Shown piece after piece: positions 1-8,394 of a stretch of 64,000 nt of DNA; position 1 is the stretch's first letter; each line of letters opens with the position of its first letter. Position numbers and translations under genes: made by a program. Source of the stretch: Streptomyces cinerochromogenes (GTDB lineage: Bacteria > Actinomycetota > Actinomycetes > Streptomycetales > Streptomycetaceae); NCBI RefSeq assembly GCF_014648635.1, contig NZ_BMRM01000009.1:124001-188000 (forward strand), in the 5' to 3' direction. The notes beneath the pieces are model-generated. The model was not told the DNA's origin, made no database searches, and saw only the letters and a program-made list of their open reading frames with translations.

Positions 1-1
1 C

Positions 2-1042
2 CTCGTCCAGCGCGTGTGGCTCGACACCAAGCGGCAGGTCCACTACGTCCAGAACGTCACCGACGTCGACGATCCCCTGCTGCAGCGGGCGGACCGGGAC
101 GGCGTCGACTGGGTCGCCCTCGCCGAGAAGGAGACGGCCCTCTTCCGCGAGGACATGACCGCCCTGCGGATGCTCCCGCCGCGGCACTACATCGGCGCCG
201 TGGAGGCGATACCCGGCATCGTCCCGCTCGTGGAGCGGCTGCGTGAACTCGGCGCGGCCTACGAGCTGGAGGGCGACATCTACTTCTCCGTGGAGTCCGA
301 CCCGAACTTCGGCAAGGTCTCCCGGCTGGACGCCGCCGCGATGCGGCTGCTGTCCGCCGAGCGGGGCGGCGACCCGGACCGCCCGGGCAAGAAGAACCCG
401 CTCGACCCGATGCTGTGGATGGCGGCCCGGCCCGGCGAGCCCAGCTGGGACGGCGGCACCCTCGGCCGGGGCCGGCCCGGCTGGCACATCGAGTGCGTGG
501 CCATCGCCCTCGACCACTTCGGCATGGGCTTCGACGTCCAGGGCGGCGGCTCCGACCTCGCCTTCCCGCACCACGAGATGGGCGCCTCGCACGCCCAGGT
601 GCTCACCGGCGAGTTCCCCATGGCCAAGGCGTACGTGCACGCCGGCATGGTCGCCCTGCACGGCGAGAAGATGTCCAAGTCCAAGGGCAACCTCGTCTTC
701 GTCTCCGCGCTGCGCCGTGACGGCGTCGACCCCGCCGCCATCCGCCTGGCCCTGCTGGCCCACCACTACCGCGCCGACTGGGAGTGGACCGACCAGGTCC
801 TCCAGGACGCCGAAGCCCGCCTGGCCCGCTGGCGCGCGGCGGTCTCCCGTCCCGACGGCCCGTCGGCGGACGCCCTGGTCGAGGAGGTCCGCGAGGCCCT
901 GTCCGACGACCTCGACGCCCCCGCCGCGCTCGCGGCGGTGGACCGCTGGGCGGCCCGCCAGGAACAGGAGGGCGGCACGGACACCGGTGCCCCCGGCGTG
1001 GTGACACGAGCGGTGGACGCGCTCCTGGGAGTGGCCCTGTAA
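2..1042 (+). CDS. mshC: Cysteine:GlcN-Ins ligase MshC (5'-truncated by window)
   Basis: Ligates cysteine to glucosaminyl-inositol in mycothiol synthesis, with an aminoacyl-adenylate intermediate; cytoplasmic. The frame is open from base 2 and the GTG at 14 is internal, so the true start lies upstream of the window. The fragment is a cysteinyl-tRNA-synthetase-like fold: a WHIEC segment near fragment residues 161-165 and an FPHHE segment fit the zinc site, and KMSKS is at about 223-227. The HIGH motif must be in the missing 60-70 N-terminal residues. CysS is the alternative, but the length after KMSKS is short, as in MshC, and CysS is usually longer. A strong hairpin follows at 1073-1106. Confidence 0.93.
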   Translation, partial: LVQRVWLDTKRQVHYVQNVTDVDDPLLQRADRDGVDWVALAEKETALFREDMTALRMLPPRHYIGAVEAIPGIVPLVERLRELGAAYELEGDIYFSVESDPNFGKVSRLDAAAMRLLSAERGGDPDRPGKKNPLDPMLWMAARPGEPSWDGGTLGRGRPGWHIECVAIALDHFGMGFDVQGGGSDLAFPHHEMGASHAQVLTGEFPMAKAYVHAGMVALHGEKMSKSKGNLVFVSALRRDGVDPAAIRLALLAHHYRADWEWTDQVLQDAEARLARWRAAVSRPDGPSADALVEEVREALSDDLDAPAALAAVDRWAARQEQEGGTDTGAPGVVTRAVDALLGVAL

Positions 1043-1072
1043 AGCACCCCGGATCGCGCCGGCACCACGGAC

Positions 1073-1106
1073 AAGGGGCGGTTCCCCCATGCGGGAACCG
1101 CCCCTT
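1073..1106. terminator. Bidirectional hairpin terminator between mshC and PAC2 gene
   Basis: A perfect 14-bp inverted repeat (1073-1086 with 1093-1106, 6-nt loop) lies between the convergent 3' ends of mshC and the PAC2-family gene. There is no long T-tract, which is normal for Streptomyces. It can serve both directions. Confidence 0.85.
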
Positions 1107-1139
1107 CTCCGTACCCCCAGGCCCCGGGCCTGCGCGGCC

Positions 1140-2060
1140 TCAGTCCTCCGGGCCGTCCTCGTCGTCCTCCCGGGAACCGCCGCCACCGGCCGGAGGCCTC
1201 TGCTTCCCGCCCGGAGGGCCCACGTCCCGGCGCCGCAGATACCGCTCGAACTCCCGCGCGATCGCCTCACCGGACGCCTCCGGAAGCTCCGCGGTGTCCC
1301 GGGCCTCCTCCAGCGTCTGGACGTACTCGGCGACCTCGCTGTCCTCCGCGGCCAGCTGGTCCACGCCCACCTGCCAGGCCCGCGCGTCCTCGGGCAGCTC
1401 ACCCTGCGGGATCCGCAGGTCCAGCAGGTCCTCCAGCCGGTTGAGCAGCGCCAGCGTCGCCTTCGGGTTGGGCGGCTGGGAGACGTAGTGCGGTACGGCC
1501 GCCCACAGGGACACCGCCGGGACGCCCGCGTGCGTGCACGCCTCCTGCAGGACGCCGACGATGCCCGTCGGCCCCTCGTACTTGGTCTCCTCCAGGTCCA
1601 TCCGGCGGGCCAGGTCCGGGTCGGACGTGACCCCGCTGACCGGCACCGGACGCGTGTGCGGGGTGTCTCCGAGCAGGGCGCCCAGGACGACCACCAGCTC
1701 CACGCCCAGCTCGTGGGCGAAGCCGAGCAGCTCGTTGCAGAATGAACGCCAGCGCATGGACGGCTCGATACCGCGGACCAGCACCAGATCACGGGGCTTG
1801 TCCCCGCCGACGCGGACCACGGACAACCGTGTCGTCGGCCACGTGATCTTGCGCACACCGCCGTCCATGAACACCGTGGGACGGTTCACCTGGAAGTCGT
1901 AGTAGTCCTCGGCGTCCAGCGCCGCGAACACCTCGCCCTTCCACTCGCGTTCCAGATGCGCGACCGCCGTGGAGGCGGCGTCGCCGGCATCGTTCCAGCC
2001 CTCGAACGCGGCCACCATGACTGGGTCGATCAGCTCGGGAACCCCCTCCAGCTCGATCAC
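1140..2060 (-). CDS. PAC2-family protein (proteasome assembly chaperone-like)
   Basis: 306-residue protein of the PAC2 fold (PF09754), recognised by its N-terminal segment with FEGWNDAGDAAS (residues about 19-30) and the glycine-rich core. Eukaryotic PAC2 helps assemble the 20S proteasome; actinobacterial members are common but their role is unsettled. The C-terminal 30 residues are a charged, Gly/Pro/Glu/Asp-rich tail that is probably disordered. The gene is monocistronic, convergent with mshC. The presence of a complete 20S proteasome locus 23 kb away is suggestive only. Confidence 0.85.
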   Translation of the reverse strand: MIELEGVPELIDPVMVAAFEGWNDAGDAASTAVAHLEREWKGEVFAALDAEDYYDFQVNRPTVFMDGGVRKITWPTTRLSVVRVGGDKPRDLVLVRGIEPSMRWRSFCNELLGFAHELGVELVVVLGALLGDTPHTRPVPVSGVTSDPDLARRMDLEETKYEGPTGIVGVLQEACTHAGVPAVSLWAAVPHYVSQPPNPKATLALLNRLEDLLDLRIPQGELPEDARAWQVGVDQLAAEDSEVAEYVQTLEEARDTAELPEASGEAIAREFERYLRRRDVGPPGGKQRPPAGGGGSREDDEDGPED

Positions 2061-2222
2061 CCAGTGCCTCCTTCCGACGTGCCCTCGCTTGACTCACCAA
2101 CCTTACGGCGTCCGGCGGGGGCGCCCGCAGCCCCCTTGCACGGGGGAGTGAACGGATCACTGCCCCGTTCCCGGCCCCCGAACACCCCGGTCAGCGGCGA
2201 GGCCCCGCGCCCCCGGCCGGGC

Positions 2223-2894
2223 TCACAGCGTGCTGCGCAGCCACTGCTCCACGCTCGCGATGTGCACCGTCGCCCAGGAACGCGCCGCCTCCGCGTCCCG
2301 GTCGCGCAGCGCGCCGAGGATCGCCCGGTGCTCGCGCAGGGTGCGGCCGACCGCGTCCTCCTGGGTGAGGCCCCGCCAGATCCGCGCCCGCGTGGTGGGC
2401 CCGGACAGCCCGTCCAGCAGCGAGCACAGCACCGAGTTCCCGGAGCTGTGCACGATGCTCCGGTGGAACTCCAGGTCGGCGGCGACCAGTTGCTCCACCG
2501 AGGGCTGCGCGCCCAGCGCGTCCACCTGCGCGGCGAGCGCGTCCAGCCGGTCCTCGCCGATCCGGGAGGCCGCCAGCGCGGTCGCGGCCGGCTCCAGGAT
2601 CCGGCGCACCGCGAGGAACTCCAGCACCGTGTCGTCGCGGTGGAAGTCCACGACGAAGCTCATGGCCTCCAGCAGCAACTGCGGGTCGAGGCTGGTGACA
2701 TACGTGCCGTCACCCTGCCGGACGTCGAGGATCCGGATCAGCGACAGCGCCCGTACGGCCTCCCGCAGGGAGTTGCGGGACAGGCCCAGCTCGGCGGCGA
2801 GTTCGCTCTCCCTGGGCAGCCGGTCGCCCGGCCGCAGCGCACCGGAGACGATCATGCCCTTGATCTTCTCGATCGCCTCGTCGGTGACTGCCAC
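2223..2894 (-). CDS. GntR-family transcriptional regulator, FCD subfamily
   Basis: 223-residue repressor-type protein. An N-terminal winged helix (about residues 5-72, with the typical LPRESELAAELGLSRNSLREA stretch split over 26-46) is followed by an all-helical FCD ligand-binding domain of the FadR/LldR type. GTG start at 2894 is preceded by AGGAG 8 nt upstream. It lies 62 bp downstream of mtnB but appears to have its own promoter (CATAAT at 2935-2940) and a palindrome over the transcription start region. The ligand is unknown; FCD regulators usually sense small carboxylates or sugar acids. Confidence 0.87.
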   Translation of the reverse strand: MAVTDEAIEKIKGMIVSGALRPGDRLPRESELAAELGLSRNSLREAVRALSLIRILDVRQGDGTYVTSLDPQLLLEAMSFVVDFHRDDTVLEFLAVRRILEPAATALAASRIGEDRLDALAAQVDALGAQPSVEQLVAADLEFHRSIVHSSGNSVLCSLLDGLSGPTTRARIWRGLTQEDAVGRTLREHRAILGALRDRDAEAARSWATVHIASVEQWLRSTL

Positions 2895-2913
2895 GGCCGG
2901 TCTCCTGTCGCCC

Positions 2914-2940
2914 AGACGTCGGATGTCTCAGCACATTATG
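2914..2940 (-). promoter_or_regulatory. Candidate promoter -10 and autoregulatory operator of gntR gene
   Basis: On the minus strand, CATAAT (2940-2935) resembles a -10 box. Immediately downstream lies AGAC-N7-GTCT (2914-2928 on the plus strand), a 15-bp palindrome with 12 of 15 symmetric positions, located where a repressor would block transcription. Its layout fits a GntR/FCD operator; binding is inferred. Confidence 0.5.
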
Positions 2941-2956
2941 CGGGGGCGGTCCGGGC

Positions 2957-3565
2957 TCACCTCCCCGTCAGCTCCAGCTCCAGCAGCCACTCCACCACCT
3001 CCGTGTGGTGCCGGGCCTGCCGCGGGTCCGCGCCCCACACGTACAGGCCGTGCCCGGCGACGACCACCGCCGGCATCCGGGGGTTGCGCGCGGCCTCCAG
3101 CCGGTCGCCCAGCTCCGTCATGTCCTGGCTGTTGGCGATGACCGGCAGCAGCACGTCGACGTCGTGGGCGGGCTGGCCGACCCCCTTGAGGATCTCCAGG
3201 TCCCTGAGGACGATCCCGCCGGGCGCCCGGCGCCCCATCGCCACCGACGCCACGGTATGCACGTGCACCACCGCGCCCGCACCCGTCAGCGCGGCCACGC
3301 GCGCGTGCAGCGCGGCCTCCGCCGACGGCCTGCCGCCCCGCACGGCCGCGCCCCGCCCGTCCACCAGCACCACGTCGGCGGCCGTCAGCTCGCCCTTGTC
3401 ACGGCCGCTCGCGGTGACCGCCAGCCGCAGCGGATCGCGGGACAGCACCACCGACAGGTTGCCGGAGGTGCCCCGCATCCAGCCGAACGAGGCGAACCGG
3501 GCGGCCTCGGCGGCCAGGACCGCCCCCGCCTCCTCCAGGTCGAGCGCGCCGATGTCGGCGGTCAT
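2957..3565 (-). CDS. mtnB: Methylthioribulose-1-phosphate dehydratase MtnB
   Basis: 202-residue class II aldolase/adducin-fold zinc enzyme that dehydrates 5-methylthioribulose 1-phosphate to the diketo intermediate of methionine salvage. Recognised by the N-terminal GTSGNLS motif and the HVHTVAS zinc-binding histidines in the middle of the chain, plus a second His site in VVVAGHGLYVWG. The ATG at 3565 overlaps the mtnC stop by 4 bp and has GGAGG upstream. Together with mtnC and mtnD it covers the steps from methylthioribulose-1-P to ketomethylthiobutyrate; mtnA and the MTA-cleaving enzyme are not in the window. Confidence 0.88.
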   Translation of the reverse strand: MTADIGALDLEEAGAVLAAEAARFASFGWMRGTSGNLSVVLSRDPLRLAVTASGRDKGELTAADVVLVDGRGAAVRGGRPSAEAALHARVAALTGAGAVVHVHTVASVAMGRRAPGGIVLRDLEILKGVGQPAHDVDVLLPVIANSQDMTELGDRLEAARNPRMPAVVVAGHGLYVWGADPRQARHHTEVVEWLLELELTGR

Positions 3566-4281
3566 GTGCTCCTCCTCGCGACGGTGATCTCGTCGAACGT
3601 GCCCGCCTGCGCGTGGCCGCCGACCCCCTGCTCGTAGTACGGCTCCCCGGGCCGCCGGATCCCGACGGTCCGCCAGCCCGCCTCCCGGGCCGCGTCCAGC
3701 TCACCCGGCCGGTCGGACAGGAACAGCAGCCGGTCCGCCGCCACGCCGGCCGCCGCGGCGATCCGGCGGTACGACTCCGGCTCCTGCTTCGGCCCCGCGT
3801 TCTCGGTGTCGTACAGCCCCGAGACCAGGGGCAGCAGGTCTCCCACGGGGGTCGAGGAGAACCAGGCCCGCTGTGCCGCCACCGACCCGGACGAGTACAC
3901 GTACAGCCGTACGCCCGCCGCGTGCCAGGTGCGCAGCGCGGGCACGACGTCGTCGTAGAAGTGGGAGACGAGGTCGCCGCGGGCGAAGCCCTCGGACCAG
4001 ACGATGCCCTGCAGGGTCTTCAGCGGGGTGGCCTTGCGGTCCTCGTCCAGCCAGGCGTTCAGCGTCTCCTCGATCCGTACGGCGTCCGCGTCCGGCTCGC
4101 CCGTCAGCTCCCGCACCCGCGCCATCGCGCGGGCCACCGCCGGTTCCCCGGCCCGCTCGGTGAGCAGCTCGGCGAAGCGGGCGCGGGAGTACGGGTACAG
4201 CACGTCCACCACGAACCCCGTGGCGCTCGTGGTGCCCTCGATGTCGAGGACCACGGCGTCCGCCTCGATCCGCGGCCTCAC
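3562..4281 (-). CDS. mtnC: Acireductone synthase MtnC (enolase-phosphatase E1)
   Basis: 239-residue HAD-superfamily enzyme that enolises and dephosphorylates the diketo intermediate to acireductone. The nucleophile motif DIEGTTS is near residues 13-19, as is characteristic of E1 enzymes, and a YSSGS motif II (SSGSVAAQ) and a C-terminal FLSD motif follow. It overlaps mtnD upstream and mtnB downstream by 4 bp each, indicating a translationally coupled operon. Confidence 0.92.
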   Translation of the reverse strand: MRPRIEADAVVLDIEGTTSATGFVVDVLYPYSRARFAELLTERAGEPAVARAMARVRELTGEPDADAVRIEETLNAWLDEDRKATPLKTLQGIVWSEGFARGDLVSHFYDDVVPALRTWHAAGVRLYVYSSGSVAAQRAWFSSTPVGDLLPLVSGLYDTENAGPKQEPESYRRIAAAAGVAADRLLFLSDRPGELDAAREAGWRTVGIRRPGEPYYEQGVGGHAQAGTFDEITVARRST

Positions 4282-4877
4282 GCGGCGCCCTTGTCCCGTT
4301 CGTGGGCGGCGGCGATGGTGTCGTGGTCCGGGAAGCGGGAGGCGATGGCGGAGCCGGTGAAGGTGGCGACCCAGCCGTCCTCCTCGTGGAAGAAGCGGAT
4401 CGCGGTGAACGAGGGCCGGGCGCCCATGTCGAACCAGTGCCGGGTGCCGCGCGGCACGCCCAGCAGGTCGCCCTTCTCGCAGCGGACCGCGTGGACCTCG
4501 CCGTCCACGTGCAGGTAGAAGACGCCGGAGCCGGAGACGAAGAAGCGGACCTCGTCATCGTCGTCGTGGGTGTGCTCCTGCAGGAACTTCTCCCGCGCGG
4601 CCTTCGCCCGCACCGGGTACTCGGGGTCGTCGCCCGGGTGCAGGCCCAGGACGTCGACGGTGGTGAAGCCCTCCTCGGCGGTGAGCCGGTCGATCTCCGG
4701 GCCGTACGCGGCGAACACCGTCTCGCTGCCGGCGTCGTCCGGCACGTCCGCACGGACCGGCCACTGCTCGTAGCGCACCCCGAGGGGCGCCAGCACCGCG
4801 GCGATCTCGCCGGGATCGGCGGTACGGCGGATCACCGACCCGGGTCCGGACTCGGGCCAGCTCGTCAGCAGGGTCAT
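4278..4877 (-). CDS. mtnD: Acireductone dioxygenase MtnD (ARD)
   Basis: 199-residue metal-dependent cupin that oxidatively cleaves acireductone to the keto acid precursor of methionine (Fe form) or, with Ni, to CO and methylthiopropionate. The metal motif EHTHDDDDEVRFF contains the His/His/Glu ligands, and the third His lies in GTRHWFD. The ATG at 4877 has AGGAG 8 nt upstream and was chosen over a longer in-frame extension to 4934. It is the first gene of the mtnDCB operon. Confidence 0.92.
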   Translation of the reverse strand: MTLLTSWPESGPGSVIRRTADPGEIAAVLAPLGVRYEQWPVRADVPDDAGSETVFAAYGPEIDRLTAEEGFTTVDVLGLHPGDDPEYPVRAKAAREKFLQEHTHDDDDEVRFFVSGSGVFYLHVDGEVHAVRCEKGDLLGVPRGTRHWFDMGARPSFTAIRFFHEEDGWVATFTGSAIASRFPDHDTIAAAHERDKGAA

Positions 4878-4992
4878 GGCGTCAACTCCTGGGGAGGGGC
4901 GGGAAAGGAGAGGGAACCGCGGACACCGACACAAGCACTGGACGGGCGGGGGAGGGAAGAGGGCATCGCGGCGAAAGCGAGCCGGGCAGGCG

Positions 4993-5027
4993 GAAGGGGC
5001 GGCTCCCTCGGTGGGGGCCGCCCCTTC
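4993..5027 (-). terminator. Hairpin terminator of the glp/gyl operon
   Basis: An 11-bp perfect inverted repeat (4993-5003 with 5017-5027, GC-rich, 13-nt loop) lies between the glpD stop and the mtnD start. It would end gyl-operon transcription and insulate mtnDCB. Confidence 0.75.
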
Positions 5028-5111
5028 GTGATTCCGGACCCGGTGCGGCGGGGGCCGGAGTGCCGGCGGCGGTCGGGCTCGGGTCGGGGGAGGACCGGCC
5101 GCCGCGCGGGT

Positions 5112-6728
5112 CTACTTCTTGTCCAGCAGGTCCTGGACCTTGGCCCTGACCTCGTCCGTGGCCAGGCCGCGGATCGTCAGGGTGGTACGGCGGCGCAGCA
5201 CGTCGTCCGTGGTCTCGGCCCACTCGTGGTCACGGGCCCACACGACCTGCGCCCAGATCTCCGGGGCGTCGGGGTGGACGCGCTCGGCCAGCTCCGGGTT
5301 GTCGTTCGCCAGGCGGGCGATGTCGAAGGCGAGCGAGCCGTAGTGGGTGGCCAGGTGCTTCGCGGTGTCGGCGCCCATGCGCGGGCCCGGGGCCGGACCG
5401 TCGACCAGCAGCCGGTGGGCGACCGCGCGCGGGTTGGCGACACCCGGCAGCGGCAGCTTCTTCGGCAGCGAGGAGATCGGCTCGAAGTCGTCGCCGAGCG
5501 GGTGACCCGGCAGCGCCTCCAGCTTCTTCATGATGGTCCGGCCGATGTGGCGGAACGTCGTCCACTTGCCGCCCGCCACGGACAGCATGCCGCCCCTGCC
5601 CTCGGTCACCACGGTCTCGCGCTTGGCCTTGGCGGTGTCGCCGGGACCGCCCGGCAGCACCCGCAGACCGGCGAACGCGTAGGTGATGAGGTCCCGCTTC
5701 AGCTGCTGGTCCCGGACGGAGAACGCGGCCTCGTCCAGGATCTGGGCTATGTCCTTGTCGTTGACGGACACGTCCGCCGGGTCGCCCTCGTACTCCTCGT
5801 CGGTGGTGCCGAGCAGCAGCATGTCCTCCCAGGGGAGGGCGAAGGTGATGCGGTACTTGTCGATCGGGGTCGCGAGGGCGGCCTTCCACGGGGAGGTCCG
5901 CTTCAGGACCAGGTGCGCGCCCTTGGACAGGCGGATGGACGGCGCCGCGTTCGGGTCCTCCATCCGGCGCAGGTGGTCGACCCAGGGGCCGGTCGCGTTC
6001 AGCACCAGGCGGGCGTTGACACCGAACTCGTCACCGGTGGTCCGGTCCTTGAGGTCGGCGCCGGTGACCCGGCCCCGGGTGAAGCGCAGGCCCGTCACCT
6101 CGGCGTGGTTGAGGACGACCGCGCCCGCCTCGACGGCCGCGCGGACCGTCATCAGCGCCATGCGCGCGTCGTTCATCTGGTCGTCGCCGTACACGGCCAC
6201 GGCCTTGAGGTTCTCGGTGCGCAGCTCGGGCACGTCCTGCGCCGCCTTGGCCGGCGACAGCAGGTGGCCCACGCCGTCGCCGAACGCGGAGAGCGCGGAG
6301 TAGGCGAAGACGCCCGCGCCGAGCTTCGCCGCGCCGTGCGGCCCGCCCTTGTACACGGGGAGGTAGAAGGTGAGCGGGTTCGCCAGGTGGGGGGCCACCT
6401 GGCGGGAGACCGCACGGCGCTCGAAGTGGTTCTCCGCCACCAGCTTCACCGCGCCGGTCTGCAGGTAGCGCAGGCCGCCGTGGAGCAGCTTGGAGGAGGC
6501 GGAGGAGGTGGCGCCGGCGAAGTCGCCGGCGTCGACCAGCGCCACCCTGAGCCCGGACTGCGCGGCGTGCCAGGCGGTGGAGATGCCCAGGATGCCGCCG
6601 CCGATCACAAGAAGGTCGTACGACGCCTTGGCGAGCTGCTCCCTGGTCTCGGCGCGGCTCGGGTTGGAGCCGGAGGCCGGGTGCGTCCCCAGGGCAGGTA
6701 CGGACTGCAGGGTGGACTGACTGGTCAT
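5112..6728 (-). CDS. glpD: Glycerol-3-phosphate dehydrogenase GlpD (GylB)
   Basis: 538-residue FAD-dependent, membrane-associated enzyme oxidising sn-glycerol-3-phosphate to dihydroxyacetone phosphate and passing electrons to quinone. The Rossmann FAD motif GGGILG is at residues 43-48, followed by the typical SSASSKLLHGGLRYL segment, and the C-terminal GlpD cap is present. A 35-residue Ser/Pro-rich N-terminal extension precedes the FAD fold. Last gene of glpF-glpK-glpD (47 bp after glpK). The SD (AGGAG) lies about 13 nt from the ATG, longer than ideal. Confidence 0.95.
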   Translation of the reverse strand: MTSQSTLQSVPALGTHPASGSNPSRAETREQLAKASYDLLVIGGGILGISTAWHAAQSGLRVALVDAGDFAGATSSASSKLLHGGLRYLQTGAVKLVAENHFERRAVSRQVAPHLANPLTFYLPVYKGGPHGAAKLGAGVFAYSALSAFGDGVGHLLSPAKAAQDVPELRTENLKAVAVYGDDQMNDARMALMTVRAAVEAGAVVLNHAEVTGLRFTRGRVTGADLKDRTTGDEFGVNARLVLNATGPWVDHLRRMEDPNAAPSIRLSKGAHLVLKRTSPWKAALATPIDKYRITFALPWEDMLLLGTTDEEYEGDPADVSVNDKDIAQILDEAAFSVRDQQLKRDLITYAFAGLRVLPGGPGDTAKAKRETVVTEGRGGMLSVAGGKWTTFRHIGRTIMKKLEALPGHPLGDDFEPISSLPKKLPLPGVANPRAVAHRLLVDGPAPGPRMGADTAKHLATHYGSLAFDIARLANDNPELAERVHPDAPEIWAQVVWARDHEWAETTDDVLRRRTTLTIRGLATDEVRAKVQDLLDKK

Positions 6729-6775
6729 GTCGGGTACTTACTCCTCGTCAGACTGTCTGAGCCGGCTACGGCCGC

Positions 6776-8314
6776 TCAGCTCTCGTCCTCGATCCAGCCC
6801 ATGGTCCGGTCGACGGCCTTGAGCCAGTTCTTGTACTCACGGTCGCGGGTCTCCGCGTCCATGCGGGGGGTCCACTCGGCGGCCCGGCGCCAGTTGGCGC
6901 GCAGATCGTCGGTGCTGGACCAGAAGCCGACGGCGAGACCGGCGGCGTAGGCGGCGCCGAGGCAGGTGGTCTCGGCGACCATCGGGCGCACCACGGGTGC
7001 GTCCAGGACGTCGGCGAGGGTCTGCATCAGCAGGTTGTTGGCGGTCATGCCGCCGTCGACCTTGAGGGTCACCAGCTCGTCGCCGGAGTCCTTGACCATG
7101 GCGTCGGCGATCTCCCGCGTCTGCCAGGCGGTGGCCTCGAGGACGGCGCGCGCGAGGTGCGCCTTGGTGACGTACCGGGTCAGACCGGCGATCACACCGC
7201 GGGCGTCGGAGCGCCAGTGCGGGGCGAACAGACCGGAGAAGGCCGGCACGAAGTAGGCTCCGCCGTTGTCCTCGACCGAGAGCGCGAGCGTCTCGATCTC
7301 GGCGGCGGTGGAGATCAGGCCCATCTGGTCGCGCATCCACTGCACCAGCGAGCCGGTGACGGCGATGGAGCCCTCCAGGGCGTACACGGTCGGCTGGTCG
7401 CCGATCTTGTAGCCGACGGTGGTGAGCAGACCGGCGTAGGAGTTGATGATCTTCGAGCCGGTGTTCATCACCATGAAGGTGCCGGTGCCGTAGGTCGACT
7501 TGGTCTCGCCCTCGGAGAAGCAGGTCTGGCCGAACAGGGCCGCCTGCTGGTCGCCGAGCGCGGAGGCGACCGGGATGCCGCCGAGCAGGTCGCCCAGCTT
7601 GCCGCCGGTGACCTCGCCGTAGACCTCGGCGGAGGACCGGATCTCGGGGAGGATCTGCAGCGGCACGCCGATGGATTCGGCGATCTTCTCGTCCCACTGC
7701 GTCGTGTGCAGGTTCATGAGAAGGGTACGGGAGGCGTTGGTCACGTCGGTGACGTGCTTGCCGCCGTTGACACCGCCGGTCAGGTTCCAGATGACCCAGG
7801 TGTCCATGGTGCCGAAGAGGATGTCGCCGGCCTCGGCGCGCTCCTTCAGCCCCTCGACGTTGTCGAGCAGCCAGCGGGCCTTGGGCCCGGCGAAGTAGGA
7901 CGCGAGCGGCAGGCCGGTCTCCCGGCGGAAGCGGTCCTGGCCGACGTTGCGGCCCAGCTCCCGGCAGAGCGCGTCGGTGCGGGTGTCCTGCCAGACGATG
8001 GCGTTGTGGACGGGCTCACCGGTGTTCTTGTCCCACAGCACGGTGGTCTCGCGCTGGTTGGTGATGCCGATGGCCTTGATGTCGTCACGGGTGATGCCGG
8101 CCTTCTCGATGGCTCCGGCGACGACTTCCTGGACGTTGGTCCAGATCTCGTTGGCGTTGTGCTCGACCCAGCCCGGCTTCGGGAAGATCTGCTCGTGCTC
8201 CTTCTGGTCGACGGAGACGATCCGGCCGTCCCGGTCGAAGACGATGCAGCGCGAGGAGGTCGTGCCCTGGTCGATCGCCGCGATGAAGGGGCCTGCGGTG
8301 TGGGCGTCGGTCAC
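6776..8314 (-). CDS. glpK: Glycerol kinase GlpK (GylA)
   Basis: 512-residue FGGY-family kinase that phosphorylates glycerol to glycerol-3-phosphate using ATP, trapping it in the cytoplasm. The N-terminal AIDQGTTSSR phosphate-binding motif is at residues 13-22 and KVDGGMTANN forms the C-terminal nucleotide loop. GTG start at 8314 with AGGAG 6 nt upstream. Located between glpF and glpD in the GylR-controlled operon. Confidence 0.96.
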   Translation of the reverse strand: MTDAHTAGPFIAAIDQGTTSSRCIVFDRDGRIVSVDQKEHEQIFPKPGWVEHNANEIWTNVQEVVAGAIEKAGITRDDIKAIGITNQRETTVLWDKNTGEPVHNAIVWQDTRTDALCRELGRNVGQDRFRRETGLPLASYFAGPKARWLLDNVEGLKERAEAGDILFGTMDTWVIWNLTGGVNGGKHVTDVTNASRTLLMNLHTTQWDEKIAESIGVPLQILPEIRSSAEVYGEVTGGKLGDLLGGIPVASALGDQQAALFGQTCFSEGETKSTYGTGTFMVMNTGSKIINSYAGLLTTVGYKIGDQPTVYALEGSIAVTGSLVQWMRDQMGLISTAAEIETLALSVEDNGGAYFVPAFSGLFAPHWRSDARGVIAGLTRYVTKAHLARAVLEATAWQTREIADAMVKDSGDELVTLKVDGGMTANNLLMQTLADVLDAPVVRPMVAETTCLGAAYAAGLAVGFWSSTDDLRANWRRAAEWTPRMDAETRDREYKNWLKAVDRTMGWIEDES

Positions 8315-8394
8315 TGTGTGCTCCTGAAAGGTCCGTGGTGAGGGGGCTGTACGTACGGCGCGTGCTCGAAGACTCGGTGCTGTCCGCAGGCTTC

